DNA of 64,000 nucleotides from Psychrosphaera algicola. GTDB lineage: Bacteria; Pseudomonadota; Gammaproteobacteria; Enterobacterales; Alteromonadaceae. Below, in pieces: positions 21,001-30,438 of the stretch (positions within the stretch are counted from its first letter, which is position 1; each line of letters opens with the position of its first letter). The translations under genes and the position numbers were made by a program. The stretch lies in contig NZ_JAQOMS010000002.1 of the NCBI RefSeq assembly GCF_028401425.1, positions 2,542,001-2,606,000 on the forward strand, in the 5' to 3' direction. The notes beneath the pieces were generated by a model. That model was not told the DNA's origin, ran no database searches, and saw nothing but the letters and a program-made list of their open reading frames with translations.

Positions 21001-21468
21001 ATGCGTATTAATAAAGCTGCTTTACTTGCAACGAGCCTTGTCTTTTCAATTGCTAATGCTGAAGTCTTAGAGTTTCCAAAAGCCGGTTTTACAATCAATA
21101 GCTTGGATACTAGTCCTACAACAGGAATGTCGCAACCCCTTCAAATGTTTCTCCCTGCCAAAAATGGTTTTGCGTCAAACGTAAATGTTCAAATTCAACC
21201 TTACCCTAGCACCTTGACTCAATATAAAGAACTTTCGATAGGCCAATTTAAACAAATGGGTATCTCTATTGTTTCCTTTGAAGAAAGCGCAAATTCAATC
21301 TCATTTGAATACACAGGTATGATGCAAGGGCTTAGTCTTCATTGGTATGCCAAGGCTTTTAAAAAAGGTAATTATGTCTATTTAGTTACTGCGACAGGAA
21401 ACGAAAAGGACTGGGCTGCAGACAAACAAGTCCTAATGGAAAACGTAAATAGCTTTAAACTTAAGTAA
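21001..21468 (+). CDS. Secreted DcrB/PsbP-like small protein
   Basis: I chose the ATG at 21001 because it follows AAGGGAT and opens directly with a signal peptide (MRINKAALLATSLVFSIANA). The mature part (about 135 aa) has the DcrB/PsbP-like pattern: FPKAGFTINSLDTSP, MFLPAKNGFASNVNVQIQPY, then LVTATGNEKDWAADKQVLME. This fold assignment rests on pattern only. It sits between a Vgb-like gene and a repeat island, with no clear operon partner. Confidence 0.65.
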   Translation: MRINKAALLATSLVFSIANAEVLEFPKAGFTINSLDTSPTTGMSQPLQMFLPAKNGFASNVNVQIQPYPSTLTQYKELSIGQFKQMGISIVSFEESANSISFEYTGMMQGLSLHWYAKAFKKGNYVYLVTATGNEKDWAADKQVLMENVNSFKLK

Positions 21469-21565
21469 ATATCATAATTTTTGAATCAACTGAGTCGGAC
21501 CAACAGGGACCAATGGGGCCAGTGTCGCTGATCCGGGTTTATGGTTAGAAATGGTTGATTCATAG

Positions 21566-21637
21566 CTTCCTCTGCGCTCGGTTGGAGATCCCTAATATCG
21601 CTGTGGCTGACTCATATTACAAGCTAAGGGGATGACG
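21566..21637 (+). repeat. Intergenic repeat R1, copy e
   Basis: R1 with GCGCTCGG and ATCGCTGTGGCTGACTC variants shared with copy f. The preceding AAATGGTTGATTCATA also precedes copy a, so the left flank is repeated too. Confidence 0.85.
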
Positions 21638-21668
21638 TTTTACTTTTTAAATTTTGAGTTATTGCACT

Positions 21669-21850
21669 TAAAGTTCAGACTGCATATTACTTCGTCTAAA
21701 TCCCCTTAGTTAAGATTTATATCTCGAAGTGAACGGCAGGGACGCCGTTGCAAGGAATGTGCATAGGGATGTGCGTACATTCCGTCTTCGACGATAATAT
21801 AAATCTTAAATAAGGATTAGGGATTTGGTCGAAAGCGGCCTTTTGCCTAC
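21669..21850 (+). repeat. Hairpin-forming repeat R2, short copy
   Basis: Same terminal blocks as the copy at 18956-19190. AAGATTTATAT (21712-21722) pairs with ATATAAATCTT (21797-21807). The interior is shorter and holds GTGCATAGGGATGTGCGTAC. Confidence 0.8.
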
Positions 21851-21856
21851 TTTTGG

Positions 21857-21933
21857 GGCTGTTGCAAAAGTATGGTCGACGAAGTCGAAATAGCCGCCTG
21901 CAAGGCAAAGAAAAGCGCAGCCTGCAGGGCGAA
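21857..21933 (+). repeat. Intergenic repeat R3, copy 2
   Basis: Matches 19208-19288 (GGCTGTTGCAAAAGTATGG, TCGACGAAGTCGAAATAGCC, AAAGAAAAGCGCAGCCTGC) with scattered substitutions, indicating separate divergence. Confidence 0.8.
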
Positions 21934-21937
21934 CCAT

Positions 21938-22011
21938 GACATTCCTCTGCGCTCGGTTGGAGATCCCTAATATCGCTGTGGCTGACTCATATTACAAGCT
22001 AGGGGAATGAC
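21938..22011 (+). repeat. Intergenic repeat R1, copy f
   Basis: Full R1 copy closing the right composite island. Its ends TGACATTCCTC and GGGGAATGACG are imperfect inverted repeats of a GTCATTCC-type terminus. Confidence 0.85.
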
Positions 22012-22169
22012 GGTTTTTTCTGTGGTTTTAGAATGACGTTTTTCTGTTTGGTTTGAATAGCGGTTTTTGTACATTGATAATGCGCTGATGAAAAATAAAC
22101 TTAGCTGTGACTATTCACTTACCATTATGAAACTTTTAAAATGTTGTGCATATTGTGTTTGGGGTTTTT

Positions 22170-22547
22170 ATGTATAAAGCGGTTTCAAGAATACTAGTGC
22201 TAGCGATGATGCTTGTTTCCTTTGCGGGGCAGGCACTCACCTACAATGCCGCCCAATTTTGCGAAACAAACGAAGACACGCACTCGCTATCTGACAACCT
22301 AACAGTCATAACCTCAAACGATTTACCGGCTTCCGATGTCGATAACCCAGCGGATTGCTGTGATGTCGAATGCTGTGATCTGGATTGTATCTGTATTGCC
22401 AATGCTTGTTCATCTGTGGCTTATTTTAGTACAGAACACATTTCTACTAAGACCCAATTGTCAGATGAAATGACTTACCTACAGCAATTTGAACAGCCTA
22501 ATTCTGTTGCAAGTTTACTTTATCGACCTCCCATTTTTACCTCATAA
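22170..22547 (+). CDS. CopL-like Cys-rich small secreted protein
   Basis: A 125-aa protein with an N-terminal hydrophobic segment (MYKAVSRILVLAMMLVSFAG) and a Cys cluster CCDVECCDLDCICIANAC. The end LYRPPIFTS is typical of the small proteins (CopL/DUF2946-like) found in front of copper-linked TonB receptors. The ATG at 22170 follows a GGGG site. Ninety-five bases later comes a His-rich TonB receptor, so the pair probably forms a metal-responsive operon. CopL proteins are thought to bind or sense copper through such Cys residues; the assignment here is by pattern and context. Confidence 0.65.
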   Translation: MYKAVSRILVLAMMLVSFAGQALTYNAAQFCETNEDTHSLSDNLTVITSNDLPASDVDNPADCCDVECCDLDCICIANACSSVAYFSTEHISTKTQLSDEMTYLQQFEQPNSVASLLYRPPIFTS

Positions 22548-22642
22548 CGGGCGGGTTTCGCCCCCGATTTTTACAACACGTCATTTTTAACTGAATCAAC
22601 ACCATAGTGCTGGGTTATTGCCAGCATTGCCCGAGGCAAAAA

Positions 22643-24679
22643 ATGTTTAAAAAATATTTAAAATCAACAGTAGCAATGCTGTTAATTCCGGCGTTTGTAT
22701 ACGCAAATGAAAGTGAACACGGCAAAGAGCATAGTGATGAACATCACGAAAAACATGAAGAGCATGGAGAACATGGAGAACATGGAGAACATCAACATAG
22801 TGAAAGTAGCATTGAGCGGATCCAAGTAAGAGCTTCTCGTTTAGGTCGTATTGTTACCGAATCAGCCACACGAACCGAAATAATTAATGGTGAAGAAATT
22901 CAGGAAAAAGCGTTAATGCGTCCCGGTAATATCTCTATGTTAGTTGCTGAAACCGGCGGTGTCAGAGTACAAACAACCTCGCCAGCGTTAGGTAGCGCCA
23001 ATATTAGACTGCAGGGCCTATATGGGCGTTATACTCAATTGTTAAGCGATGGTTTGCCTTTGTACGGTGGCCAAACCGCGTCAATTGGCCTCCTGCAGAT
23101 CCCACCAACCGATCTTGCAAATGTTGAAATAATCAAAGGGTCTGCTTCGTCACTTTATGGCGGTTCTGCACTTGGGGGTGTCATAAATCTCATTTCACGG
23201 ACGCCTTCAGATAACTATGAAGGGGAGGTGCTGGTAAACCTAACCTCCAAAGACGGCCAAGATGTTACGTCTTATTTTGCCTCACCTTTAACAGATGCGT
23301 TAAGTGGTTCTGTCACTGCAGGTATTCATAACCAACAAGAACAAGATTTAGATAACGATGGTTGGATTGACATGGCGGGTTACCAAAGAGGCAGTGTCCG
23401 ACCCCGTTTCTATTGGCAAAACGACAGCGGCGCAAATCTATACGTGACATTTGGCGCAATGACTGAGCAAAGAACGGCTGGAACTTTAGATGACGCTCAT
23501 CTCCCTGACGACAGTGCTTTCCCATTGACCCAAGACACGCTTAGAACCGACATAGGCTTCATTTACGACCAACCGATAGGTGACGAGCTAAACTTAAATA
23601 TGCGTGGCTCTGCGATGAATCAAGAGCATCAACACGAGTACGGCGCCATCCTTGAAGATGATAGTCATGAAAGTTATCTGATCGAGTCGAGCTTATCAGG
23701 GTATTCTGATCAAACCGCATGGTTAGTTGGCTTGGCACTTCAAACTGAAAGATTTGACTCAAATACCTTCTCAGAATTTAATTACTCTTATCAAGTACTA
23801 GGGTTGTTTTCGCAAGTGGACTACGAAGCGAGCGAAGATATTTCAATGTCGCTGAGCGCTCGGGCCGATTGGCATAGCGAATATGGAACCCAGATAAGCC
23901 CTCGTGTTTCAATATTGTACAATCCTGATAACTGGACAGTTAGAGCAGCATACGGGCAAGGATTTTTTGCTCCAAGCCCATTTATTGAGGACATCGATGA
24001 GGTGGGTTTATCTCGTCTTGCGCCATTAGGTAGCCTTGACGAAGAGCGAGCATCAACTGCATCCATCGATTTCAGCTATGTGTTGGGCAGTATAGAAGCC
24101 AGCATGACATTATTTGCTTCCGACATCGATAACGTTACGGCATTAGAAGCAATTGAAAATGCTGACATATATGCGGAAAAACAAGTCCGCATTGTCAACT
24201 CTCTAGGTGAAACTGAAATCAGAGGGGCCGAACTATTGCTGCGCTACCGCTGGCGCGACATCAAATTTACAGGCAGTTATTTATATACCGATGCCACTAA
24301 AGAAGATGATTCCGGTCTTAGCCGTCAACCACTAACGTTAACACCAAAACACTCCGCTGGATTTGTGGTTATGATGGAGGAACATGGCAGTCATTTGTTG
24401 GGATTTGAAGCTTATTATACCGGCACGCAACATCTTGAAAACAACCCTTACCGTAGCAAAAGTAAACCCTATTGGCATTTAGGGCTTTTAGGGCAAATTA
24501 CCGTTGGCCGAGTAAGCTGGTTTGTTAATGCCGAAAACTTATTGAACATACGCCAAACTCGCGACGACTCATTGTTATTACTTGAACAAGCAGCCAGTGG
24601 CCGATGGACAACCGACATCTGGTCAAGAAATGATGGATTTACGGTAAACGCCGGATTACGATTTAAATTTGGTGGTTAG
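22643..24679 (+). CDS. TonB-dependent outer-membrane receptor with His-rich N-terminus
   Basis: Outer-membrane receptor of 678 aa that would import a ligand using TonB energy. The ATG at 22643 follows CGAGG and gives a signal peptide (YLKSTVAMLLIPAFVYA). It is followed by an acidic, His-rich stretch (HGKEHSDEHHEKHEEHGEH) containing tandem GEH units. The TonB-box region SSIERIQVRASRLGR precedes a plug (MLVAETGGVRVQTTSPALG, IIKGSASSLYGGSALGGV). The barrel includes the typical SARADWHSEYGTQISPRVSI strand and a late NAENLLNIRQTRDDSL region. The end, GLRFKFGG, lacks a final aromatic residue. The His-rich stretch and the CopL-like neighbour suggest copper or zinc. Confidence 0.85.
   Translation: MFKKYLKSTVAMLLIPAFVYANESEHGKEHSDEHHEKHEEHGEHGEHGEHQHSESSIERIQVRASRLGRIVTESATRTEIINGEEIQEKALMRPGNISMLVAETGGVRVQTTSPALGSANIRLQGLYGRYTQLLSDGLPLYGGQTASIGLLQIPPTDLANVEIIKGSASSLYGGSALGGVINLISRTPSDNYEGEVLVNLTSKDGQDVTSYFASPLTDALSGSVTAGIHNQQEQDLDNDGWIDMAGYQRGSVRPRFYWQNDSGANLYVTFGAMTEQRTAGTLDDAHLPDDSAFPLTQDTLRTDIGFIYDQPIGDELNLNMRGSAMNQEHQHEYGAILEDDSHESYLIESSLSGYSDQTAWLVGLALQTERFDSNTFSEFNYSYQVLGLFSQVDYEASEDISMSLSARADWHSEYGTQISPRVSILYNPDNWTVRAAYGQGFFAPSPFIEDIDEVGLSRLAPLGSLDEERASTASIDFSYVLGSIEASMTLFASDIDNVTALEAIENADIYAEKQVRIVNSLGETEIRGAELLLRYRWRDIKFTGSYLYTDATKEDDSGLSRQPLTLTPKHSAGFVVMMEEHGSHLLGFEAYYTGTQHLENNPYRSKSKPYWHLGLLGQITVGRVSWFVNAENLLNIRQTRDDSLLLLEQAASGRWTTDIWSRNDGFTVNAGLRFKFGG
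22763..22789 (+). repeat. Three tandem 9-bp units in the TonB receptor gene
   Basis: CATGGAGAA is repeated three times without interruption, encoding HGE units in the His-rich segment. Because the unit is a multiple of three, copy-number changes would vary the number of His residues without shifting frame. Confidence 0.8.
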
Positions 24680-24698
24680 CGATTAAATTCGTTCACTG

Positions 24699-24967
24699 TT
24701 ACTCGGTGTTATCTGTATTTTTACTTTTAACACCGACCTTTAAATATAACCACTCAACCAAAGAATAAAGCACTAACGTAAAGCAAAACCCAGCAACAAT
24801 AATAAAAGGCCAAAAAAGCATCGTCTTGCCATTTCCCCAGTCTGCATAAGCAAATAGAAAACAAACACCCCTATTCCAAGCTCTAGAATAGCGGTAGTGA
24901 TCCCCGTGTTAACATTTTTACCAACACTCTTCTTAGGGTAAACTTTGTACTTTAAATTTAGTGCCAT
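24699..24967 (-). CDS. Small two-helix membrane protein (one frameshift near 24870)
   Basis: Starts MALNLKYKVYPKKSVGKNVN and has a first hydrophobic segment (TTAILELGIG). After adding one G to a four-G run it continues VCFLFAYADWGNGKTMLFW and PFIIVAGFCFTLVLYSLVEW, ending in a charged tail (KVGVKSKNTDNTE). About 90 aa, two predicted membrane segments. Family unknown. It shares the strand and end-to-end order with the Bax-inhibitor and lipoprotein genes but is separated by over 170 bases. Confidence 0.55.
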
Positions 24968-25143
24968 AATTAAACGTGACCATTTGATTCTAGACTAGCG
25001 CTCAATTGAACTTATTTGAATTCCTGAAGTGTTAATTTTCAAAATCGAAAAAAACAAAAAACTAAAATTTACAAACACTAACGAATAAAAACAACAATTT
25101 AGAAAAATCTATTCACCGTCCTGTACTACGGATTCAGAGTTAC

Positions 25144-25799
25144 TTATTTTCTACCAAGAATTCTTAATATGCGTAGAAACAGATTAATAATATCCATATA
25201 AAGAGCAGCCGCACTATCTACAGCGTTGTCATAGGTTTTTGGTATCGCGTTAGCTCTTGCCCAGTCATATCCGATATAGCCACAAAAAATAACAGCAACA
25301 ACCCAATCTAAAATACCGTGATGCGTGTTAAATACAAAAATTTCAATAAGCTCAACCACAATGACGCAAAAAAGTGCGATGGTGAGGCCACCGGCAATTT
25401 TATTAAAAAGGCCGGATACATAGACCCTAAAACCATCATGACAAAAGTTACCATTCCTGTAACTCTTATGGCTTCGAGCACAATGTCAGGATTATACTGG
25501 CTTACCACTAAATTAATAATTAGCCCAAAAGGCACAACAACAAAGTTGTACCCAATGAAGCTCACCAGAGCACTAAGGGATTTGCTAAATAGATAAACAC
25601 CAAAGAAGCAAGAGGCAAAGTAACCGATATAAAAGAAAATAGGATTAATACTACTAATTGACTCAACTGGAATATTTAAAACCATCCACCAATTAACAGC
25701 AAATCCCCAGATTAATGTAAGCCCAATAACAAAGTTATACGTTGAACCGCTTATTCGTTTATTTGCGGTTTCTGTTCTATCAAATACATTTACTTCCAT
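25144..25799 (-). CDS. Bax inhibitor-1/YccA family membrane protein (one frameshift near 25392)
   Basis: An integral membrane protein of the BI-1/TMBIM family (Ca2+-leak channel fold) with about seven hydrophobic segments, for example NFVIGLTLIWGFAVNWWMVL and NPIFFYIGYFASCFFGVYLF. It carries the C-terminal family signature YDWARANAIPKTYDNAVDSA and the end LFLRILRILGRK. The frame breaks at a T-run one base short; the join reads MYPAFFNKIAGGLTIALF. I start at the ATG at 25799 (MEVNVFDRTETANKR) because AGGAAG lies upstream. About 219 aa, typical. Confidence 0.9.
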
Positions 25800-25982
25800 T
25801 TTTACTTCCTGATAGTTAAATCGTCGATTCCTGACGCATGGCACGCCTTACTTCATTGATAACAAAATCCAATAGTGCATGCCAGATATAATTTGAGACG
25901 ACTGGCTGTTCATGAACGACGTTTCATCGACTCTGACCCCACAGCTTGGATTCGCAGGCTTAGTTTATGTTTTACAAAATAA

Positions 25983-26007
25983 AAAGGCAGACTCGTTGTC
26001 TGCCTTT
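25983..26007 (-). terminator. Rho-independent terminator of the lipoprotein gene
   Basis: AAAGGCAGAC and GTCTGCCTTT form a perfect 10-bp stem with a five-base loop. On the minus strand it is followed by TTATTTTG, and it lies 29 bases past the stop of the gene at 26036. Confidence 0.85.
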
Positions 26008-26035
26008 AAAATGTAACTTTATGCGGTTCTCTGGG

Positions 26036-27705
26036 TTATTTTAATGCCCAAATAGCGTCATAACCCAACTCGTTCTCTTTCTTCTCCATCATCTTAAAGC
26101 TTTGTCTCAAAGCTTCCATCAACTCTTTTTGACGCGTCACTTCAGGTAAAATATCCATCATAGTGGCCGCATTCATTTTCGCCTCATCTAAAGGCATACC
26201 AGTACCTGAAATAGTACCTTGGTGGAAGATAGTTGGCCCAGCTTTATAGCCATTTGGTGCGCCTGAAATTTGAATACTCATCACTGGTGACAAAGTAAAA
26301 GTATTCCAAGGCATTGCTTAAGGTCAATCGTTACCGAAATCAAACCATCAACACCTAACTCTCTGATTAGGTGAGCATCAACTCGGTCAGATGCAAATGT
26401 AGATGATATATTGCCAACGATAGAGGAAAATGATGTTGGAATAAGGTTTTTAGTCCCTTTATACGATTTTTCCACTTCAACAATGGTGTTTTCATCGGTG
26501 ACGGCTTCTAATTTTTGATAAGAAGGTGCTCGCAATACGTTCTCTACAGGAATAAGTTTAATGTTGTATTGGCTTTTTAAGACTTTTTCCAAATCTACGT
26601 ATAAACCATCAATATAACTATCCCAAAAAGCGTCCGGTAAGGTTGGAAAAGTTCGAGTACTCGTTGTAGTCGTAGTTGTTTTTACGCCACCTAATGTACT
26701 GCTCGACGAATCCGTTTTTGATTGTTTAAGTTTTGTAGCTCGCACTGTAAACGATGCTAACGCAAATGTTTTTCCAGAACTCATTGGTCGGCCATAAAAC
26801 GCATTTGGCTTATTCATTTTTACTTTCATTTCGCCATTTTTTATGGCGATTGTTTCTTCAATATTAATCCCATTGTCCTTAACAACCCCGGTAAATGCGG
26901 TTTCCACTTCACCTTTAATTGAAACAGGAACAACATCAATCGACGCACCAATAATTTGACTAGCGCCCACACCCTTTATCACTTTTAAGTTGGTATCAAA
27001 TCGTTCAACTTTAAGCCAATTCGCACCAGACGTAGCTGGCACTGGCGTAATTGGATTCTTCCAAATTTCTGCAGGTAGCGTAATGTCATCTTTGTATTTA
27101 AAAATTCCCGACTCAATAAATGAGTTAATACCCATCACTTTCGTTACTAGCGACACAGAAAATTCAGTATTTTTATCATGTTGCGGGCTTTTCATTTTTA
27201 ATCGTAAATCTGAATTTAGATCAATTTCCATTCCAGATTTTTTACCATTGACCGACACGATCTCGATTAAAGGTGGTGGTGTTATCGAGAATTCTGCAAC
27301 CTGACCAGATACCGTTTCTATTCGAATCGTTTTAGGGGAGATATCATTTTTATCTATCCATTTACCATAAAAGCCATTCGCGGTATGAGGTATTTCTGTG
27401 CCATCTATAAACACTTTACCGTCTATAGTATACATACCAACACCATCACGTTTCAGAAAACTTACCGAAACTAGATTTGCCCCTTCGCGCCAATTTTCTC
27501 CTAGATATTCAACTTCAAATGTTTTTACATCTGCTGAATACATATTCCGAACAAACCCTGCGGAAATAGATACAACTGATAAATCGGAAGTTTTTGAAGT
27601 TAAAAGATTCGCAGTCAACTGCCCTACTTGCTTCATTACCGAACCACAGCCGACTACCAACAAAGCTACGAGAATAATACTGTATATTTTGTACTTTAAT
27701 GTCAT
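26036..27705 (-). CDS. Large lipoprotein of unknown function (one frameshift near 26320)
   Basis: Starts MTLKYKIYSIILVALLVVGC, a lipoprotein signal with the lipobox LVVGC, followed by a mature protein of about 530 aa. It has repeated beta-rich modules (IRIETVSGQVAEFSITPPPL) and a low-complexity stretch TTTTTTSTRTFPTLPDAFWD. Its C-terminal part, after adding one A at CTTAAGCAATG, reads DLKAMPWNTFTLSPVMSIQI and ends ENELGYDAIWALK. I do not recognise the family. The N-terminal domain contains IPHTANGFYGKWIDKND. It is followed by a strong terminator, so it is probably monocistronic. Confidence 0.65.
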
Positions 27706-28212
27706 TGTTTTTCCTTAAAATTTAACACTACAATTTACCGCTAATGTACTACTCCACTTTCAAGTACCTAATGGAATAATCACCAAATAAACCAACGAGT
27801 TACAGCAGTCCTTTTAAATGACATTCGTTTGTTTTAGTTTGACTATTAGCCTTATTAAATAACTCGTTTTCCAATATTTAATTGGTTTCCCGGTATGGCC
27901 GGTTTTAAAAGTATAGCCAACAATTATATACTTGCTTCATTTATCCAATTAATAATTTTTATTATAGAAAACAAGTAGATAACTAGATTTTGTTAACAAT
28001 AACAATTTTTCCATATAGCATAAGTCGATTTTTACCCCGTAATTTCCGAACGCCACTTTTACTTTCTCTCGTTTTGTTGCAACTCGCCACTAACGCTGTA
28101 TTTGGCAAACGATAATGCGGGGCAAATACCTATTTTGTTATCCCTGCACTAAGACGCCAAACTGTGACATAATTTAAAAAATTATTACTATGCATAAACT
28201 GGGAAATACGTA
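27706..28212. other. Intergenic region between divergent lipoprotein and YwbE genes
   Basis: About 507 AT-rich bases without a supported reading frame. It includes a very AT-rich block (27900-28030). It must carry divergent promoters; no clear operator, RNA gene or repeat was recognised. Confidence 0.45.
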
Positions 28213-28406
28213 ATGGATGGGCAAAATCGTTCGGATATAGAAATAGGTTCTGATGTGAAAATCGTGCTGAAAAAGATCAACGCTCTGGTCGTCTGACTGA
28301 AGGGGTGGTAAAAGACATTTTAACTAATTCGCCATTTCATCCCCATGGCATTAAAGTTCGTTTGGAAAGTGGTGACGTAGGCAGAGTAAAAGAAATCGTC
28401 GGTTAG
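28213..28406 (+). CDS. YwbE-family protein (one frameshift near 28267-28272)
   Basis: A 64-residue protein that falls below usual length cut-offs because it is split. It starts MDGQNRSDIEIGSDVKIVLK. Restoring one A in CTGAAAAAGATC gives KKDQRSGRLTEGVVKDILT, then HPHGIKVRLESGDVGRVKEI. This is the full YwbE pattern (KDQRTGKLTEGIVKDILTNS-type, then HPHGIKVRL). The family is small, cytoplasmic and of unknown function. It stands alone. Confidence 0.88.
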
Positions 28407-28593
28407 TTATTAGACTTGTTTTAAACCGGCATCCAAAAAGGTTTGCGATTCAGTGGCAAACCCTTGAGTTTTATATTCGTCCTGTGTTGCAACCTTGCAC
28501 CTCGCCTTCCATTGCCAATAATTTATTAAGTCTGTTTGTTTCTGCTTCAACAAATAGATGCTAAGTCAGGCAATATGTTCTGTAAATTTAGAC

Positions 28594-30047
28594 TTATTTA
28601 GCAACGACAACACGATTTTTACCTGTGCGCTTGGCTTGATATAAAGCGTCATCAACTCGTTTAAACAAGGAGTCCGCGTCGTCATTGTCACGAACTTCTG
28701 TTACCCCTAAACTGACTGTCACAGTCTTTTGAGCTTGGTGTTTTAATTCTGCATTGTTTTCAATATTTTGTCTGACCTGCTCAGCGATCTTGAGGGCATC
28801 TTCTGACTTAGTGTCGATTAACAAAATAATAAATTCTTCGCCGCCCCAACGAGCGATAAAATCACTTGTTCGAATGGTTGTCTTTAAGATATCGGCAATT
28901 TTAATTAAAACACCATCACCGACGTCATGACCTTCCACGTCGTTTACCTTTTTAAAATCATCTATGTCAAAAAACACCACAGCTAATTCTTGTTGGCGGC
29001 GCTTTTTCATTACAATAAAGTGCTCCAACCTGCTGTAAAAGGTTCTTCTATTGGGTAGGTCGGTCAAACTGTCATTGCTAGCAAGTTCATTCAATTTGCC
29101 GTGAATTTTTCTCACATATAACACGACAATAATAGTGATCAATAAAGTGATTAGAACCGATACAATAATATTAAAATAAAACGCCTCTAGAACCGACTGA
29201 GTAAAATTATCAACTTTAGCTTCTACTACGACATAAAGATCTAATTCTGCGACATATTTTTTGTTAACAAATACGCTTCGCCGTTCATAGTGTATTCAAA
29301 TAACTGCTTATCTGGTTTGGTGATATCTGGTATTAATCGGCTTAATTCTTCATGCTGATTTAGGTGAGTTAAGTTATTCACCTCTTGCTCGGCGATAAAT
29401 ACCTGACCAGAAGCATTTATAAAATAAACATTAAAATTAAAACGTTCTCTAAAAAACTTAAGCATTTCATTGATGTAAGATGTTTTTAGGCCAATTCCAG
29501 TTGCCCCTAGCATGTTGTTATTATCATCATAAATTTTATGATTGATAAACATGATCAATGCTTCACCCATGTGCTTATTATAATCAATATTAACTTCGCT
29601 TTGTTCAGCCTTATCTCTGAAGCTAAAGTACCAATCATTGTGTTCATTATTAATGTCGATTTTTTCAAGAAAACCATTGGCCGTGTAATAGTTGTGGCTT
29701 TTTTCTGAGACCAAAAACGCAGTAAACATATTATATTTATTTTGTATCGTGCCGAGATACTGAGTTATTTGCCCCACGTCATTTTCTTCATGCGCCAGCC
29801 AATCCTTCATGAACGTGTCATTAGACATAACGGAGGCAATTAGATTGGGTTCTATGATTTGCTTTTGAATTTTTGTGTAAATGTTGTCTACCGTTAAAGG
29901 TAAAGAGCTATTTTTTAACTGCTTGCGAGTGGAGTCCATAGACTCAATATAATTAAGAACCGTTAAACTAATTGATAAAGTAAACAAAAGGGCGGTAATT
30001 ATAAAAACAATTCGGTAGTCAAAGCGCATAGGTTTAAGGTTCTGCAA
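28594..30047 (-). CDS. Membrane-bound diguanylate cyclase with periplasmic sensor (one frameshift near 29255)
   Basis: Makes cyclic di-GMP from two GTP. The N-terminus has a transmembrane helix (IVFIITALLFTLSISLTVL), then a periplasmic Cache-like sensor of about 230 aa (MFTAFLVSEKSHNYYTANGF, MLGATGIGLKTSYINEML), a second helix (FNIIVSVLITLLITIIVVLY) and a GGDEF domain with NDSLTDLPNRRTF and RWGGEEF. The RTSD motif five residues before GGEEF is an inhibitory I-site, so product feedback is expected. The frame breaks at an A-run one base short in the sensor; the join reads LTKKYVAELDLYVVVEAK. About 485 aa. All catalytic residues are present. Confidence 0.92.
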
Positions 30048-30438
30048 GAAATAAAATGCTCGGCTAATGTTAACAAGTTAGCTTAGAAAAGTAACTCCCC
30101 AATTGCTTTACATTAGTATCTCTAACTAAAAAAATACACTAACAAGCGATTCTCACATTATTATCTATCACACCAGCTGATACCTTAATATTGTACAGAG
30201 GCGGCATGCGTCAACCAAATGGTGAGCCAGCAACTGACTTTATTAACAAATGATCAATACCTGACTGTTAGTCACTTTAAATAAAGTGGGCTCAACTGGC
30301 CGACTAAAATCAAAAAGGAAAACATACGTTTTCCTTTTTTAATTCACTCAACATTATTTAAACCATACGCTTATAAATTTTTTTCAAAGCCGTTAACACC
30401 CTGTTGTGTAAACGACACTTTTAAAAACAAAACAATTA
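30048..30438. other. Intergenic region containing a terminator
   Basis: About 390 bases between the start of the GGDEF gene and the 3' end of the oxygenase gene. It holds the hairpin listed at 30312-30340 and otherwise no supported feature. Confidence 0.5.
30312..30340 (-). terminator. Rho-independent terminator of the 2OG oxygenase gene
   Basis: AAAAAGGAAAAC and GTTTTCCTTTTT form a 12-bp perfect stem with an ATAC loop and flanking T/A runs on both strands. On the minus strand it follows the oxygenase gene stop by about 100 bases. Confidence 0.8.

Noticed and set aside
18591..22011. The repeated intergenic blocks as a CRISPR array
   Set aside because: Repeats are 75-235 bases, irregularly spaced and of three kinds; spacers are themselves repeated and there are no cas genes.
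18841..22011. The bracketed two-gene segment as a classical composite transposon
   Set aside because: Neither flanking island encodes a transposase, and the islands are built of several distinct short modules.
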